The notes under the pieces were generated by a model. That model did no database searches and was not told where the DNA came from. It saw nothing but the letters and a program-made list of their open reading frames with translations. A program made the position numbers and the translations under genes. 35,410 nt of DNA from the NCBI GenBank assembly GCA_001001705.1, contig LCOG01000010.1, positions 1-35,410 of the forward strand, given 5' to 3'. How positions within the stretch are numbered: the first letter of the stretch is position 1; every line of letters begins with the position of its first letter. The stretch comes from Parcubacteria group bacterium GW2011_GWA2_47_26. Its GTDB lineage: Bacteria; Patescibacteriota; Patescibacteriia; GWA2-47-26. Of the stretch, positions 29,826 through 35,410 are shown one piece after another.

Positions 29826-29880
29826 ATATGTGTGTATAAGTCCACCAAAGCTCTTGTATATATTACCACAATTCCATTTA

Positions 29881-29911
29881 AAAAGAAAAACGCATGCCCC
29901 CCTAAGCATGC
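29881..29911 (-). terminator. Intrinsic terminator after the 35-aa membrane peptide gene
   Basis: Minus strand: GCATGC, loop, GCATGC, then GTTTTTCTTTT. It separates the small peptide gene from the 180-aa membrane protein gene and rules out the longer start of the latter. Confidence 0.65.
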
Positions 29912-29934
29912 AAACGAGAAAGAACGCGGGGTTT

Positions 29935-30042
29935 TTATCGCCGCGAACGCCAAGTAGTCAGATCCGCAAAAATAGCTACCACTAGCCAGATGTTAAAAAG
30001 GAGCAACCCCAGCACAACCCAATCCGCAATAAGTTTCCACAC
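29935..30042 (-). CDS. 35-aa single-span membrane peptide
   Basis: A GTG start at 30042 is preceded, at 6-nt spacing, by a perfect AGGAGG ribosome-binding site, which is unusual in this AT-rich window with few clear sites. The peptide reads MWKLIADWVVLGLLLFNIWL and continues VVAIFADLTTWRSRR before TAA. It has one hydrophobic helix and a positive C-terminus. It lies between dnaJ and the membrane protein gene and ends just before a terminator. I know no family; the strong ribosome-binding site is the main support. Confidence 0.6.
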   Translation of the reverse strand: MWKLIADWVVLGLLLFNIWLVVAIFADLTTWRSRR

Positions 30043-30096
30043 GTCTTCCTCCTTGGTCACAGTTCCTACAGGTGCAAGGCAAAATCTATACTAGCA

Positions 30097-31158
30097 CTAA
30101 TCCTCAAACTCTTCAAGTACCTTGCGCTGATGTCTGGATAAATGCTCGGGAACCTTGATCTGTACCTCTACAAAATGATCTCCTCTTCCATGTCCTTTCA
30201 AATGCGGCACGCCTAGTCCTTTAAGTTTCAAAACCGTACCGGATTGCGTCCCCGCCGGAATTTTTAACTCCTTTGAACCATCAACAGTATTTACCTCAAC
30301 TGCTCCACCAAGTGTAGCTATCTTGAAGGGTATAAAAATTTTGCTCAAAATATCATTATCCCGCCGCTCAAATTCTTTATGCACTTTAGCGCGCACATGC
30401 AAATAAAGATCGCCGCTCCGTCCTCCGCGCACCGCCTCTCCTTCTCCGGAAAACCTTATAGTCCCGCCGTCCTCTATCCCGGCAGGAATTTTAACATTCA
30501 AAATCCTCTTACCGCGCGCTATGCCTTTTCCGTCGCAAGCGCCGCAGGGTTTTTCCGGATATTTGCCAATGCCGTGACACGAATGGCAAGTTATTACTGT
30601 TTGTATCGCGCCAAAAAAAGATTGCGTCACTTTGGCAACTTTGCCCGACCCGCCGCAAGTCGGACAATTTTTAAATCCGCTTCCTGGTTCAGCGCCAGTG
30701 CCCCCGCACCGGCCGCACTGATTAATTTTATCAAGCTCAATTTCACGCGTTCCGCCGTGCACAGCTTCCTCAAACGGAATTGCTATTTCTAATTCTATAT
30801 CGCGGCCATGTGCCTCGCGCGCCCTCCCGCGTCCACCCCCGAATCCAAAAATCTCTCCCAGTCCGCCAAATAAATCCGAAAGATCCCCAATATCAAAACC
30901 AAACTCGCGCGGATCAAACCCTGCTCCCTGATAACCCTGACGGCGCATTTGCTCAAAGCTAGAACCATAACGATCATACTGCGCCCGCGCCTCCGCATTG
31001 CCAAGAACTTGGTAGGCCTCATTAACCTCCTTAAATTTTGCCGCATCACCCCCGCGATCAGGATGGTGCTCCAAGGCTTTCTTGCGAAAGGCATCCTTAA
31101 CCTCCGCCTGCGAAGAAGATCTCGCCACCCCTAAAATTTCATAATAATCTTTGGACAT
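30097..31158 (-). CDS. dnaJ: Chaperone protein DnaJ
   Basis: DnaJ stimulates the ATPase of DnaK and delivers unfolded clients. The J domain (residues 1-70) contains YYEILGVARSSSQAEVKDAF and the essential HPD (EHHPDRGGD). A Gly/Phe-rich linker follows (residues ~70-115). The zinc-binding domain has four CxxCxGxG repeats: CGRCGGTG, CPTCGGSG, CHSCHGIG and CGACDGKG. The C-terminal beta-sandwich includes FKIATLGGAVEVNTVDGSKE and LKLKGLGVPHLKGHGRGDHF. At 353 residues it is a typical type I DnaJ. No dnaK or grpE is in the window. The start has no clear ribosome-binding site. Confidence 0.96.
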   Translation of the reverse strand: MSKDYYEILGVARSSSQAEVKDAFRKKALEHHPDRGGDAAKFKEVNEAYQVLGNAEARAQYDRYGSSFEQMRRQGYQGAGFDPREFGFDIGDLSDLFGGLGEIFGFGGGRGRAREAHGRDIELEIAIPFEEAVHGGTREIELDKINQCGRCGGTGAEPGSGFKNCPTCGGSGKVAKVTQSFFGAIQTVITCHSCHGIGKYPEKPCGACDGKGIARGKRILNVKIPAGIEDGGTIRFSGEGEAVRGGRSGDLYLHVRAKVHKEFERRDNDILSKIFIPFKIATLGGAVEVNTVDGSKELKIPAGTQSGTVLKLKGLGVPHLKGHGRGDHFVEVQIKVPEHLSRHQRKVLEEFED

Positions 31159-31196
31159 ATGTGAATATCGTAAAAAGAAAAACGTTCTCTTTTATA

Positions 31197-31912
31197 CTAC
31201 AACTCTATTACAGGAATTTCGAGCGGATCCAGTGTTTCTCCGTTCAATAGGGCTATTGTGCGTTCAGGATACACAACACCTTGTTGCTCCCAAAAATATC
31301 GCGCATTGGTAATATCCGACTGGCTAGGAAAATCTTGCACCTCTATTGCAAAATAATCGGCAACCAATTCCCATGCGTTCTGTATATCGCCCCCTTTCTT
31401 GCTGTCTCTGCCAAAAAACGCGGATGAGTAAGTGCTAAGGCATATTCATCGCCACTATACCCACATTTGCCTGCTAAATATTTAACGAATGAAAACTCCG
31501 CCTTCATTGCCGCATTATGTGCAAGGGTTTGAGCTATTTCTTGTTTATCCTTAATGAAAGGAACGTCATGCCAGGAGATTCCTCCGCTTTTAATTTGCGA
31601 TTTTATATGGCCAGGCGTGCCAAACTCTTTATCAGTAAGGGCTTCCAACTCTTCTATTTTAGCACGTTCATGAAATTCTGTAAGCAGGCCTTCGACTGAT
31701 CCAGATCGTATCAATTCAACAGCTCCTTCATTATTAAACAAACGTCGCAAATATACTTCTATATCCTCCCTAGTCCACTTTTCCGCAAGCCGTCTAAATT
31801 CTGGATATGTCTCCGCAATGGCTCGTAATAATTCGCGTGGTGGCTGGTGTTCTGAAACCGAGCCGGGAGGGTTTATGGCTGGATCTTGTTCAGTGCGACG
31901 AGACTTAGACAT
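31197..31912 (-). pseudogene. Hypothetical protein frameshifted near its C-terminus
   Basis: The frame from ATG 31912 codes for 189 residues of a helical, charged, unrecognised protein (ELLRAIAETYPEFRRLAEKW, EDIEVYLRRLFNNEGAVELI). Near its end, at LTHPRF, a run of six A on plus (31413-31418) changes frame. In the alternative frame the sequence continues sensibly as FGRDSKKGGDIQNAWELVAD, YFAIEVQDFPSQ and LDPLEIPVIEL to a TAG at 31197. One extra base would restore a ~237-residue protein. A homopolymer error or a genuine frameshift are both possible. A TATAAT box ending 8 nt before the ATG suggests leaderless transcription. Confidence 0.65.
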
Positions 31913-31920
31913 AGTGGTAT

Positions 31921-31926
31921 ATTATA
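31921..31926 (-). promoter_or_regulatory. -10 box immediately upstream of the 31912 gene
   Basis: Minus-strand TATAAT ends 8 nt before the ATG at 31912. The predicted transcript would start at or within 1-2 nt of the start codon. Confidence 0.55.
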
Positions 31927-31987
31927 CACAAATTCCCGCTTGCCCACCCGAGGCGGACAGGCCGCGGAATCGAGAAATGACCGCCAT

Positions 31988-32011
31988 TCTACGATTCGGG
32001 CGAAACGGAGA
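31988..32011. repeat. 24-bp direct repeat flanking arsR, copy 1
   Basis: Identical over 24 bp to 32337-32360 (core TACGATTCGGGCGAAACGG). It lies 8 nt past the end of the ArsR-type gene. Confidence 0.9.
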
Positions 32012-32019
32012 TAGAACTC

Positions 32020-32286
32020 TTATTTTAAAAACTTATGAATAATCGTTTTAACTTCCAGGCGAAGCGAGGGATGAAGCTTATACCAAACACTCCCAAGCTT
32101 GCCCTGCCCCTCAACAATATTCATGTACGCAAGGATACCCAAATGCTTTGATACTAGCTTTACTCCCTTATCCAGTTTTTGGCAAATCATTTTCACGGAC
32201 AATTCATCATGCTTCACAATCGCCTTTAGTATTGCCAGACGATTTTCATTAGCCAGCGCTTTGAAAATTTTAGTCCACTCTTTCAT
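32020..32286 (-). CDS. ArsR-family winged-helix regulator
   Basis: This 88-residue protein has the ArsR/SmtB winged helix: IFKALANENRLAILKAIVKH, then SVKMICQKLDKGVKLVSKHL (recognition helix) and the wing GSVWYKLHPSL. No metal-binding Cys cluster (ELCVCDL-type) is present, so it is probably not a classical metal sensor. Its promoter (TATACT, extended -10, at 32325) has its -35 inside a 24-bp repeat, a second copy of which lies just past the gene. The regulated genes are unknown; neighbours are unrelated. Confidence 0.9.
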   Translation of the reverse strand: MKEWTKIFKALANENRLAILKAIVKHDELSVKMICQKLDKGVKLVSKHLGILAYMNIVEGQGKLGSVWYKLHPSLRLEVKTIIHKFLK

Positions 32287-32324
32287 AATAACTATTCGTA
32301 AAACTATTTATTTGTACAATCGCC

Positions 32325-32353
32325 AGTATACCACACTCTACGATTCGGGCGAA
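32325..32353 (-). promoter_or_regulatory. arsR promoter overlapping a direct-repeat copy
   Basis: Minus strand: TTCGCC (32348-32353), 17 nt, TATACT (32325-32330) preceded by TGG. The -35 is within the repeat at 32337-32360. Confidence 0.5.
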
Positions 32354-32360
32354 ACGGAGA
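32337..32360. repeat. 24-bp direct repeat flanking arsR, copy 2
   Basis: Perfect copy of 31988-32011, 349 bp away. It covers the -35 region of the arsR promoter. Confidence 0.9.
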
Positions 32361-32369
32361 ATGGCTATT

Positions 32370-32759
32370 CTATCTTTCCCAGATTTTGTCGTCCGGAGCA
32401 AAATCCACTTGGTGCTCGGGAATTCCCAACAAGATGCCGCATTGCCTTGCGTCTTTGTAGAGCACGGGATTCTGTAGATCAACTTTAAAAATCTTTCCGC
32501 GATAGATGGTGTAATGGAACTTGTCGTTTTTAAAATCCGCGTACCAATTGTGTTCCTTTTCCAAATCTTCACTCAATTTTTGAGCAACCGCATCGGCCGA
32601 CTGCTCCGCAACCTCAACCGCATGCAATATCCACTGCGTAAGCCACGGCGTTTTGTGTTCTTCCATAACCGGCTCCACCTTAGTAGCAACAATGACCACA
32701 TCCTTGAACACCTCCTTCCGCTCCAGACTTTCCTCAATAATAATACCTTTGTAGTTCAT
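32370..32759 (-). CDS. Patescibacteria-type hypothetical protein, 129 aa
   Basis: I recognise the N-terminal style NYKGIIIEESLERKEVF from Patescibacteria hypotheticals, but no function. The protein has an N-terminal strand pair, a helical middle (LTQWILHAVEVAEQSADAVA) and a Trp/Tyr-rich C-terminal half (HNWYADFKNDKFHYTIYRGK). No metal-binding or catalytic motif is evident. I chose the ATG at 32759, five codons inside the longer frame. Two truncated copies of its 5' end lie at 34127-34186 and 34268-34414, so the gene end has been duplicated locally. Confidence 0.75.
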   Translation of the reverse strand: MNYKGIIIEESLERKEVFKDVVIVATKVEPVMEEHKTPWLTQWILHAVEVAEQSADAVAQKLSEDLEKEHNWYADFKNDKFHYTIYRGKIFKVDLQNPVLYKDARQCGILLGIPEHQVDFAPDDKIWER

Positions 32760-32809
32760 ATTTTTAAAACGCAAATGTGAGCATTGGCGGGAACTGGTTG
32801 CCCACCATA

Positions 32810-33103
32810 TTATAAACTTCTCCCAAAGGATTTCTGATGTATCTGCTCTAATAATTCCAAAGTCGCTTTTACGGAAGGATTCAGAATATTTACCAGAATC
32901 AGCCTCCTATTATATTCTTTTACCAATGGACTTAAAAATTCATCCCCCCACGAAGGAGAAAATGTAATAACTCCCTCAAAATCCAATTCCAAATTATCGT
33001 GCTCGCCTAGGGAAGTAAGCTGGGATTGAAGAGCCGCAAATGCTTCCCGACCATTTTGCCTAGAGATAAGAGTAGTACCAAATTTTTTCAATTCTATCTT
33101 CAT
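32810..33103 (-). CDS. STAS-like (DUF4325-type) protein
   Basis: This 97-residue protein begins with a short basic strand (MKIELKKFGTTLISRQNGRE) and has the pattern LELDFEGVITFSPSWGDEFL, which resembles the STAS-like DUF4325 domain. In STAS proteins this loop carries the phosphorylatable Ser/Thr used in anti-sigma factor switching. The chosen ATG at 33103 lies 2 nt after the stop codon of the MerR-HATPase gene, so the two are translated as a pair. In known partner-switch systems a HATPase kinase phosphorylates its STAS partner; whether this pair works that way is inference. Confidence 0.78.
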   Translation of the reverse strand: MKIELKKFGTTLISRQNGREAFAALQSQLTSLGEHDNLELDFEGVITFSPSWGDEFLSPLVKEYNRRLILVNILNPSVKATLELLEQIHQKSFGRSL

Positions 33104-33105
33104 AT

Positions 33106-33825
33106 TTAAAATGTTATTAATGCAAGACATCCTCTAAACGGTTCTGATGAAACCCGCATATCCAGCGCGCTACTATCCTTGGCGAGTATCAACTCCGCAT
33201 TCCCGGTTTGAAATAAAAGACCTATTGAGTTCTCTGCAGTAATTTTGCGCACAAACTTAAGTCCATTGCCGCGATTTTCCGGAGCTCGGCCAGATACTAT
33301 TTCAGTAAACGCAACTTTAAGCGCCCTTGCATCACTATCCAATTCCGGCTTAACTCTTTTAAGTGTAGTCAAAATACCAAGACCTCTGTCCGCTAGCACA
33401 GCACTTCCTTTATGAATATCGTACGCAAAGAATATACCGGGAACGTCCGGCCAATTTCCTAAGTTGTGATCAAATGAATTATTACCGATCTCTCCCGCTA
33501 CTGCAACAATCAAAGGAAATATGAGAGCCAATTCCTTTACTTCCCCAAGAAGATCTTGCATCCGAGTCAGTCTGGTTTGGAATACCGCACTATTGGCACA
33601 ATAAAATTTCGAAGGGAGTTCCGCGCCCAGCAATACCCAATTCTTTGCTAAACCGAAAAGGTCGTTCAAATAGAGTTCAACCTGCGACCGATAATACCGG
33701 CGATGCCCTCCTTCTGATTTAACCGAAGTCAATTTACCGCTTTTGTCCCAACGGCGCAAAGTATCCAAAGAAACCCCCAATATACTTGCCGCTTCGCCAA
33801 TTGAAATCAGGTCTTCTTGGATCAT
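33106..33825 (-). CDS. MerR-type HTH fused to a GHKL/HATPase domain
   Basis: Residues 1-55 form a MerR-like winged helix-turn-helix (SIGEAASILGVSLDTLRRWD, then GGHRRYYRSQV). Residues ~110-225 match a histidine-kinase-like ATPase: N box EIGNNSFDHNLGNWP, G1 LADRGLGI, and G2 NRGNGLKFVRKI. There is no sensor or dimerisation-phosphotransfer region. The protein thus links DNA binding directly to a kinase-type ATP site, and a STAS-like gene follows 2 nt downstream. Its promoter contains three GATACT half-sites and starts within about 3 nt of the ATG, so autoregulation and leaderless translation are likely. The fusion may be a single-protein replacement for the kinase and sigma factor of a partner switch. 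Confidence 0.85.
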   Translation of the reverse strand: MIQEDLISIGEAASILGVSLDTLRRWDKSGKLTSVKSEGGHRRYYRSQVELYLNDLFGLAKNWVLLGAELPSKFYCANSAVFQTRLTRMQDLLGEVKELALIFPLIVAVAGEIGNNSFDHNLGNWPDVPGIFFAYDIHKGSAVLADRGLGILTTLKRVKPELDSDARALKVAFTEIVSGRAPENRGNGLKFVRKITAENSIGLLFQTGNAELILAKDSSALDMRVSSEPFRGCLALITF

Positions 33826-33868
33826 AGTATCCCTATAATAGCAGATACTGTAAATCTATGCAAGTATC
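33826..33868 (-). promoter_or_regulatory. Promoter and GATACT operator of the MerR-HATPase gene
   Basis: Minus strand: TTGCAT (33858-33863), 17 nt, TATTAT (33835-33840) with an extended -10 TGC. Half-sites AGTATC/GATACT occur at 33826-33831, 33844-33849 and 33863-33868 in alternating orientation with 18- and 19-bp spacing. They overlap the -35, the spacer and the start site. Confidence 0.65.
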
Positions 33869-33953
33869 CTCAAAATCTGTGCAAAGACACGAAAACAAAA
33901 CGGCTTTTTGATAAATCACCCACATGCCCTACTGACTCATGCTCAATCCTAAT

Positions 33954-34113
33954 GGGTCTGTTGCCGAATGCGCTTTCATGACGAAATCGCTCGGAAGCGA
34001 GCGAGGCTAAGTAGAAATTTTGAGGCATATACGCAATATCTGTCGAAGAATTTCTGCAAAGCCGCAGCCGCTTCCGAGCGATTGCAGACGAAATGGCATT
34101 CGGCAACAGACCC
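33954..34113. other. 160-bp long palindromic hairpin element
   Basis: Ends GGGTCTGTTGCCGAATGC and GCATTCGGCAACAGACCC are perfectly complementary over 18 bp. The inner arms ATCGCTCGGAAGCG / CGCTTCCGAGCGAT (14 bp) and AGAAATT / AATTTCT also pair. An ORF of 86 codons across it looks like chance. Its core is unlike the hairpins around mraZ, but its length is the same. It lies between the MerR-HATPase promoter and a truncated gene copy. Confidence 0.75.
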
Positions 34114-34126
34114 CTAATAACCAGTT

Positions 34127-34186
34127 TCAAATGACCACACCCTTCCGCTCCAGACTTTCCTCAATGATGGTGCCTTTGTAGTTCAT
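34127..34186 (-). pseudogene. Truncated 5' end copy of the 129-aa hypothetical gene
   Basis: From the ATG at 34186 it reads MNYKGTIIEESLERKGVVI and stops. It matches the start of the gene at 32370-32759, with 13 of the first 15 residues or more alike, and is truncated next to the palindromic element. Confidence 0.75.
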
Positions 34187-34236
34187 AATTTTGCCACTCT
34201 CCCAGTCGTGCGAGTGTGAGACTGTTTGCTTACCAT

Positions 34237-34262
34237 GTCATCGCGAGCAAAACGTGACGATC
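34237..34262. repeat. Partial GTCATCGCGAG-type repeat
   Basis: GTCATCGCGAGCAAAACGTG looks like one end of the GCGAG-type palindrome seen at 26595-26661. The other end is not clear. The interval 34187-34267 otherwise has nothing I can identify. Confidence 0.4.
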
Positions 34263-34267
34263 TTTCA

Positions 34268-34414
34268 TCATGCGATTCTGCGAAATTGAAAAACAAGACA
34301 ATACTGCCATACTGGGAAGTATGGCACTTTGCGCTTATTTACAACAACGACCACCTCCTTAAACACCTCCTTCCGCTCCAGACGTTCCTCAATGATGCGG
34401 GCTTTGGAGGTCAT
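34268..34414 (-). pseudogene. Second truncated copy of the 129-aa hypothetical gene, with a new C-terminus
   Basis: From ATG 34414 it encodes 48 residues. The first ~25 (MTSKARIIEERLERKEVFKE, VVVVV) clearly match the intact gene at 32370-32759; the rest (NKRKVPYFPVWQYCLVFQ) is unrelated. It begins 3 nt after the nuclease stop codon. It may be a decayed paralogue or a small ORF still expressed with the nuclease. Confidence 0.65.
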
Positions 34415-34417
34415 GGT

Positions 34418-34858
34418 TTACATCCTATACAAAACAAAATATGGCACTGCTTCGATATCGTTCATGCCGATATAGTTAAACATCCAAAGCTCGCGTCCGG
34501 ATTTTTTAATTTTCGTAAACCTCTTTTTCAAATTTTTTCTTGGCACAAAAGGGTAAAAGCGTATTTCTTGCCTCTCTTTCCCTGCATCCGTCCACTTAAA
34601 ATTTAAGATCAAGGGTGGTGTGAGAAATCCTGATTTCAAGACTTTGTCCATAATCTCCCAACCCGCGCCGAACACAATCCCCTTGGGTTTGCTTTGGTTT
34701 GTTTTTACCTGTGCCCGAAAAGAACAGCCCGTACATTGCACATCAAACAACGGATACCCGGACGGCAACAGCATGAGCTTCTTATTGCAATTCGGACACG
34801 GTACAAGATCAATAACTTCTTCTTCTCCCCGATCTCCTGATTGGCGATTCGATGGCAT
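34418..34858 (-). CDS. DpnI-like / PD-(D/E)XK endonuclease-like protein with a zinc ribbon
   Basis: The N-terminal half holds a zinc ribbon, CPNCNKK...CTGCSF (two CxxC pairs), wrapped around a PD-(D/E)XK-like strand (YPLFDVQCTGCSFRAQVKT) with Asp and a Q-x-K. This layout resembles the DpnI/Dam-replacing family, in which the four Cys stabilise the nuclease core. The C-terminal half (GFLTPPLILNFKW, RFYPFVPRKNLKKRF) resembles the recognition part of such restriction enzymes. Only 146 residues, it is small for a complete DpnI (about 250). No methyltransferase is adjacent. A second nuclease-like gene lies 11 nt upstream. The assignment is by motif only. Confidence 0.6.
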   Translation of the reverse strand: MPSNRQSGDRGEEEVIDLVPCPNCNKKLMLLPSGYPLFDVQCTGCSFRAQVKTNQSKPKGIVFGAGWEIMDKVLKSGFLTPPLILNFKWTDAGKERQEIRFYPFVPRKNLKKRFTKIKKSGRELWMFNYIGMNDIEAVPYFVLYRM

Positions 34859-34869
34859 AAGTTGTTATC

Positions 34870-35313
34870 TCATTTAATCCGCTTTAACTTCACAGAAGGA
34901 ATTTTGATCAATCCTTTGTACAAATCTCGCTGTAATTTTGTCGGCCTAACCCTGATAACTGTTTTATGACTTGCGGCGTATCGATCAACCTGCGCTTTGG
35001 TTAGAATATCTAGCTGTACAGGTTTAAATTTTGCATCAATACGCAAAATATACAATCTATCCGCCACTAAATACCACTTACCATATTTCTTGTAAAATTC
35101 CGTACTGTGCATATCGGAAATTCCACCTTGCAAGTTTCCAGTAGTCTTGATTTCGACTTTCAATTTTTTCTTTCCCTTTGAAGCCAAAAGATCAAAACCA
35201 CGTTCTCCATGTATCCGCTTAACTACCTTATAACCTTCCGATTCTAAATGCCTCCTAACATACTCCTCTCCCAATACACCCTTTTTATCATTCCCTAAAG
35301 TGTCCTTCTCCAT
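34870..35313 (-). CDS. PD-(D/E)XK nuclease-like protein
   Basis: A helix GVLGEEYVRRHLESEGYKVV leads into GFDLLASKGKKKLKVEIKTT, the D...(E)xK arrangement of restriction-endonuclease-like and Holliday-resolvase-like enzymes. After the core the chain continues with strand/helix elements (KWYLVADRLYILRIDAKF) and a basic Lys/Arg-rich tail. It has ~147 residues from the ATG at 35313; a longer frame begins at ATG 35349. It lies 11 nt upstream of the DpnI-like gene, so the two may act together on DNA, perhaps in defence or repair. DNA substrate and partner are not determined. Confidence 0.65.
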   Translation of the reverse strand: MEKDTLGNDKKGVLGEEYVRRHLESEGYKVVKRIHGERGFDLLASKGKKKLKVEIKTTGNLQGGISDMHSTEFYKKYGKWYLVADRLYILRIDAKFKPVQLDILTKAQVDRYAASHKTVIRVRPTKLQRDLYKGLIKIPSVKLKRIK

Positions 35314-35410
35314 TGGCAAGTACCCCATTTTTCGGACACTTTTTCTCATTATCCACAGGGTGAATAAGTATACATCTTAATTTATACAACCGTTACCAGC
35401 GCGGCTGTTT

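Noticed and set aside
31988-32360. CRISPR-like direct repeats
   Set aside because: Only two copies 349 bp apart with a gene between; no spacer array and no cas genes.
33870-34130. 86-codon minus-strand ORF
   Set aside because: It is entirely within the long palindrome and reads through both arms; no start signal and no protein-like pattern beyond the repeat.
1-35410. tRNA, rRNA and riboswitch genes
   Set aside because: I looked for TTCGA-type T arms with cloverleaf flanks, rRNA core sequences and common riboswitch cores and recognised none.

Overview
The window looks like a chromosomal segment from a Patescibacteria (CPR) bacterium, most likely a Parcubacteria-type lineage. That placement is inferred from gene content: a VirD4/HerA-like ATPase with a Pro-rich partner, an FtsL-like protein after mraZ-rsmH, a YerC/TrpR-like regulator, an operon of modular Cys-rich secreted proteins, and many short palindromic and heptamer repeats inside core genes. 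TAA, TAG and TGA all act as stops, so the code appears standard. Almost everything is on the minus strand; only the YerC-like gene and the CorA-like gene are on plus. I saw no rRNA, tRNA or CRISPR.

Layout, low to high coordinate: (1) 73-8574, a coiled-coil protein, a P2-type calcium-like ATPase, two CaCA antiporters, and a GT4 glycosyltransferase fused to an alpha-helical domain next to a GH130 glycoside phosphorylase. (2) 8651-12173, tgt and a cell-division cluster mraZ-rsmH-ftsL-like with a good promoter and two related ~155-nt hairpin elements. (3) 12353-13526, a YerC-like regulator and a decayed AbiEii-type toxin-antitoxin module. (4) 13641-17306, a membrane-anchored methyltransferase, the VirD4/HerA-like ATPase and its partner. 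(5) 17478-20622, a CorA-like transporter, cysS, and a RelE/RHH toxin-antitoxin pair lying between cysS and a duplicated cysS 5' end. (6) 20643-29301, an operon of six secreted proteins, one frameshifted; five end in the same eight-cysteine domain. (7) 29283-35313, a membrane protein, a 35-aa membrane peptide, dnaJ, a frameshifted gene, an ArsR regulator, a Patescibacteria-type hypothetical with two truncated copies, a two-gene MerR-HATPase / STAS-like module, and two PD-(D/E)XK-like nucleases.

The main theme is dense repeat invasion of coding sequence. At least four palindromic families and four different heptamer tandem repeats sit in frame inside tgt, rsmH, cysS, the P-type ATPase, a methyltransferase and a signal peptide. 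The best candidates for undescribed biology are the paired hairpin elements flanking mraZ, which show compensatory changes in several stems; the MerR-HATPase + STAS-like switch with an operator-like promoter; and the secreted-protein operon. Several genes seem to be read from extended -10 promoters placed so close to the ATG that their mRNAs would be leaderless or nearly so.
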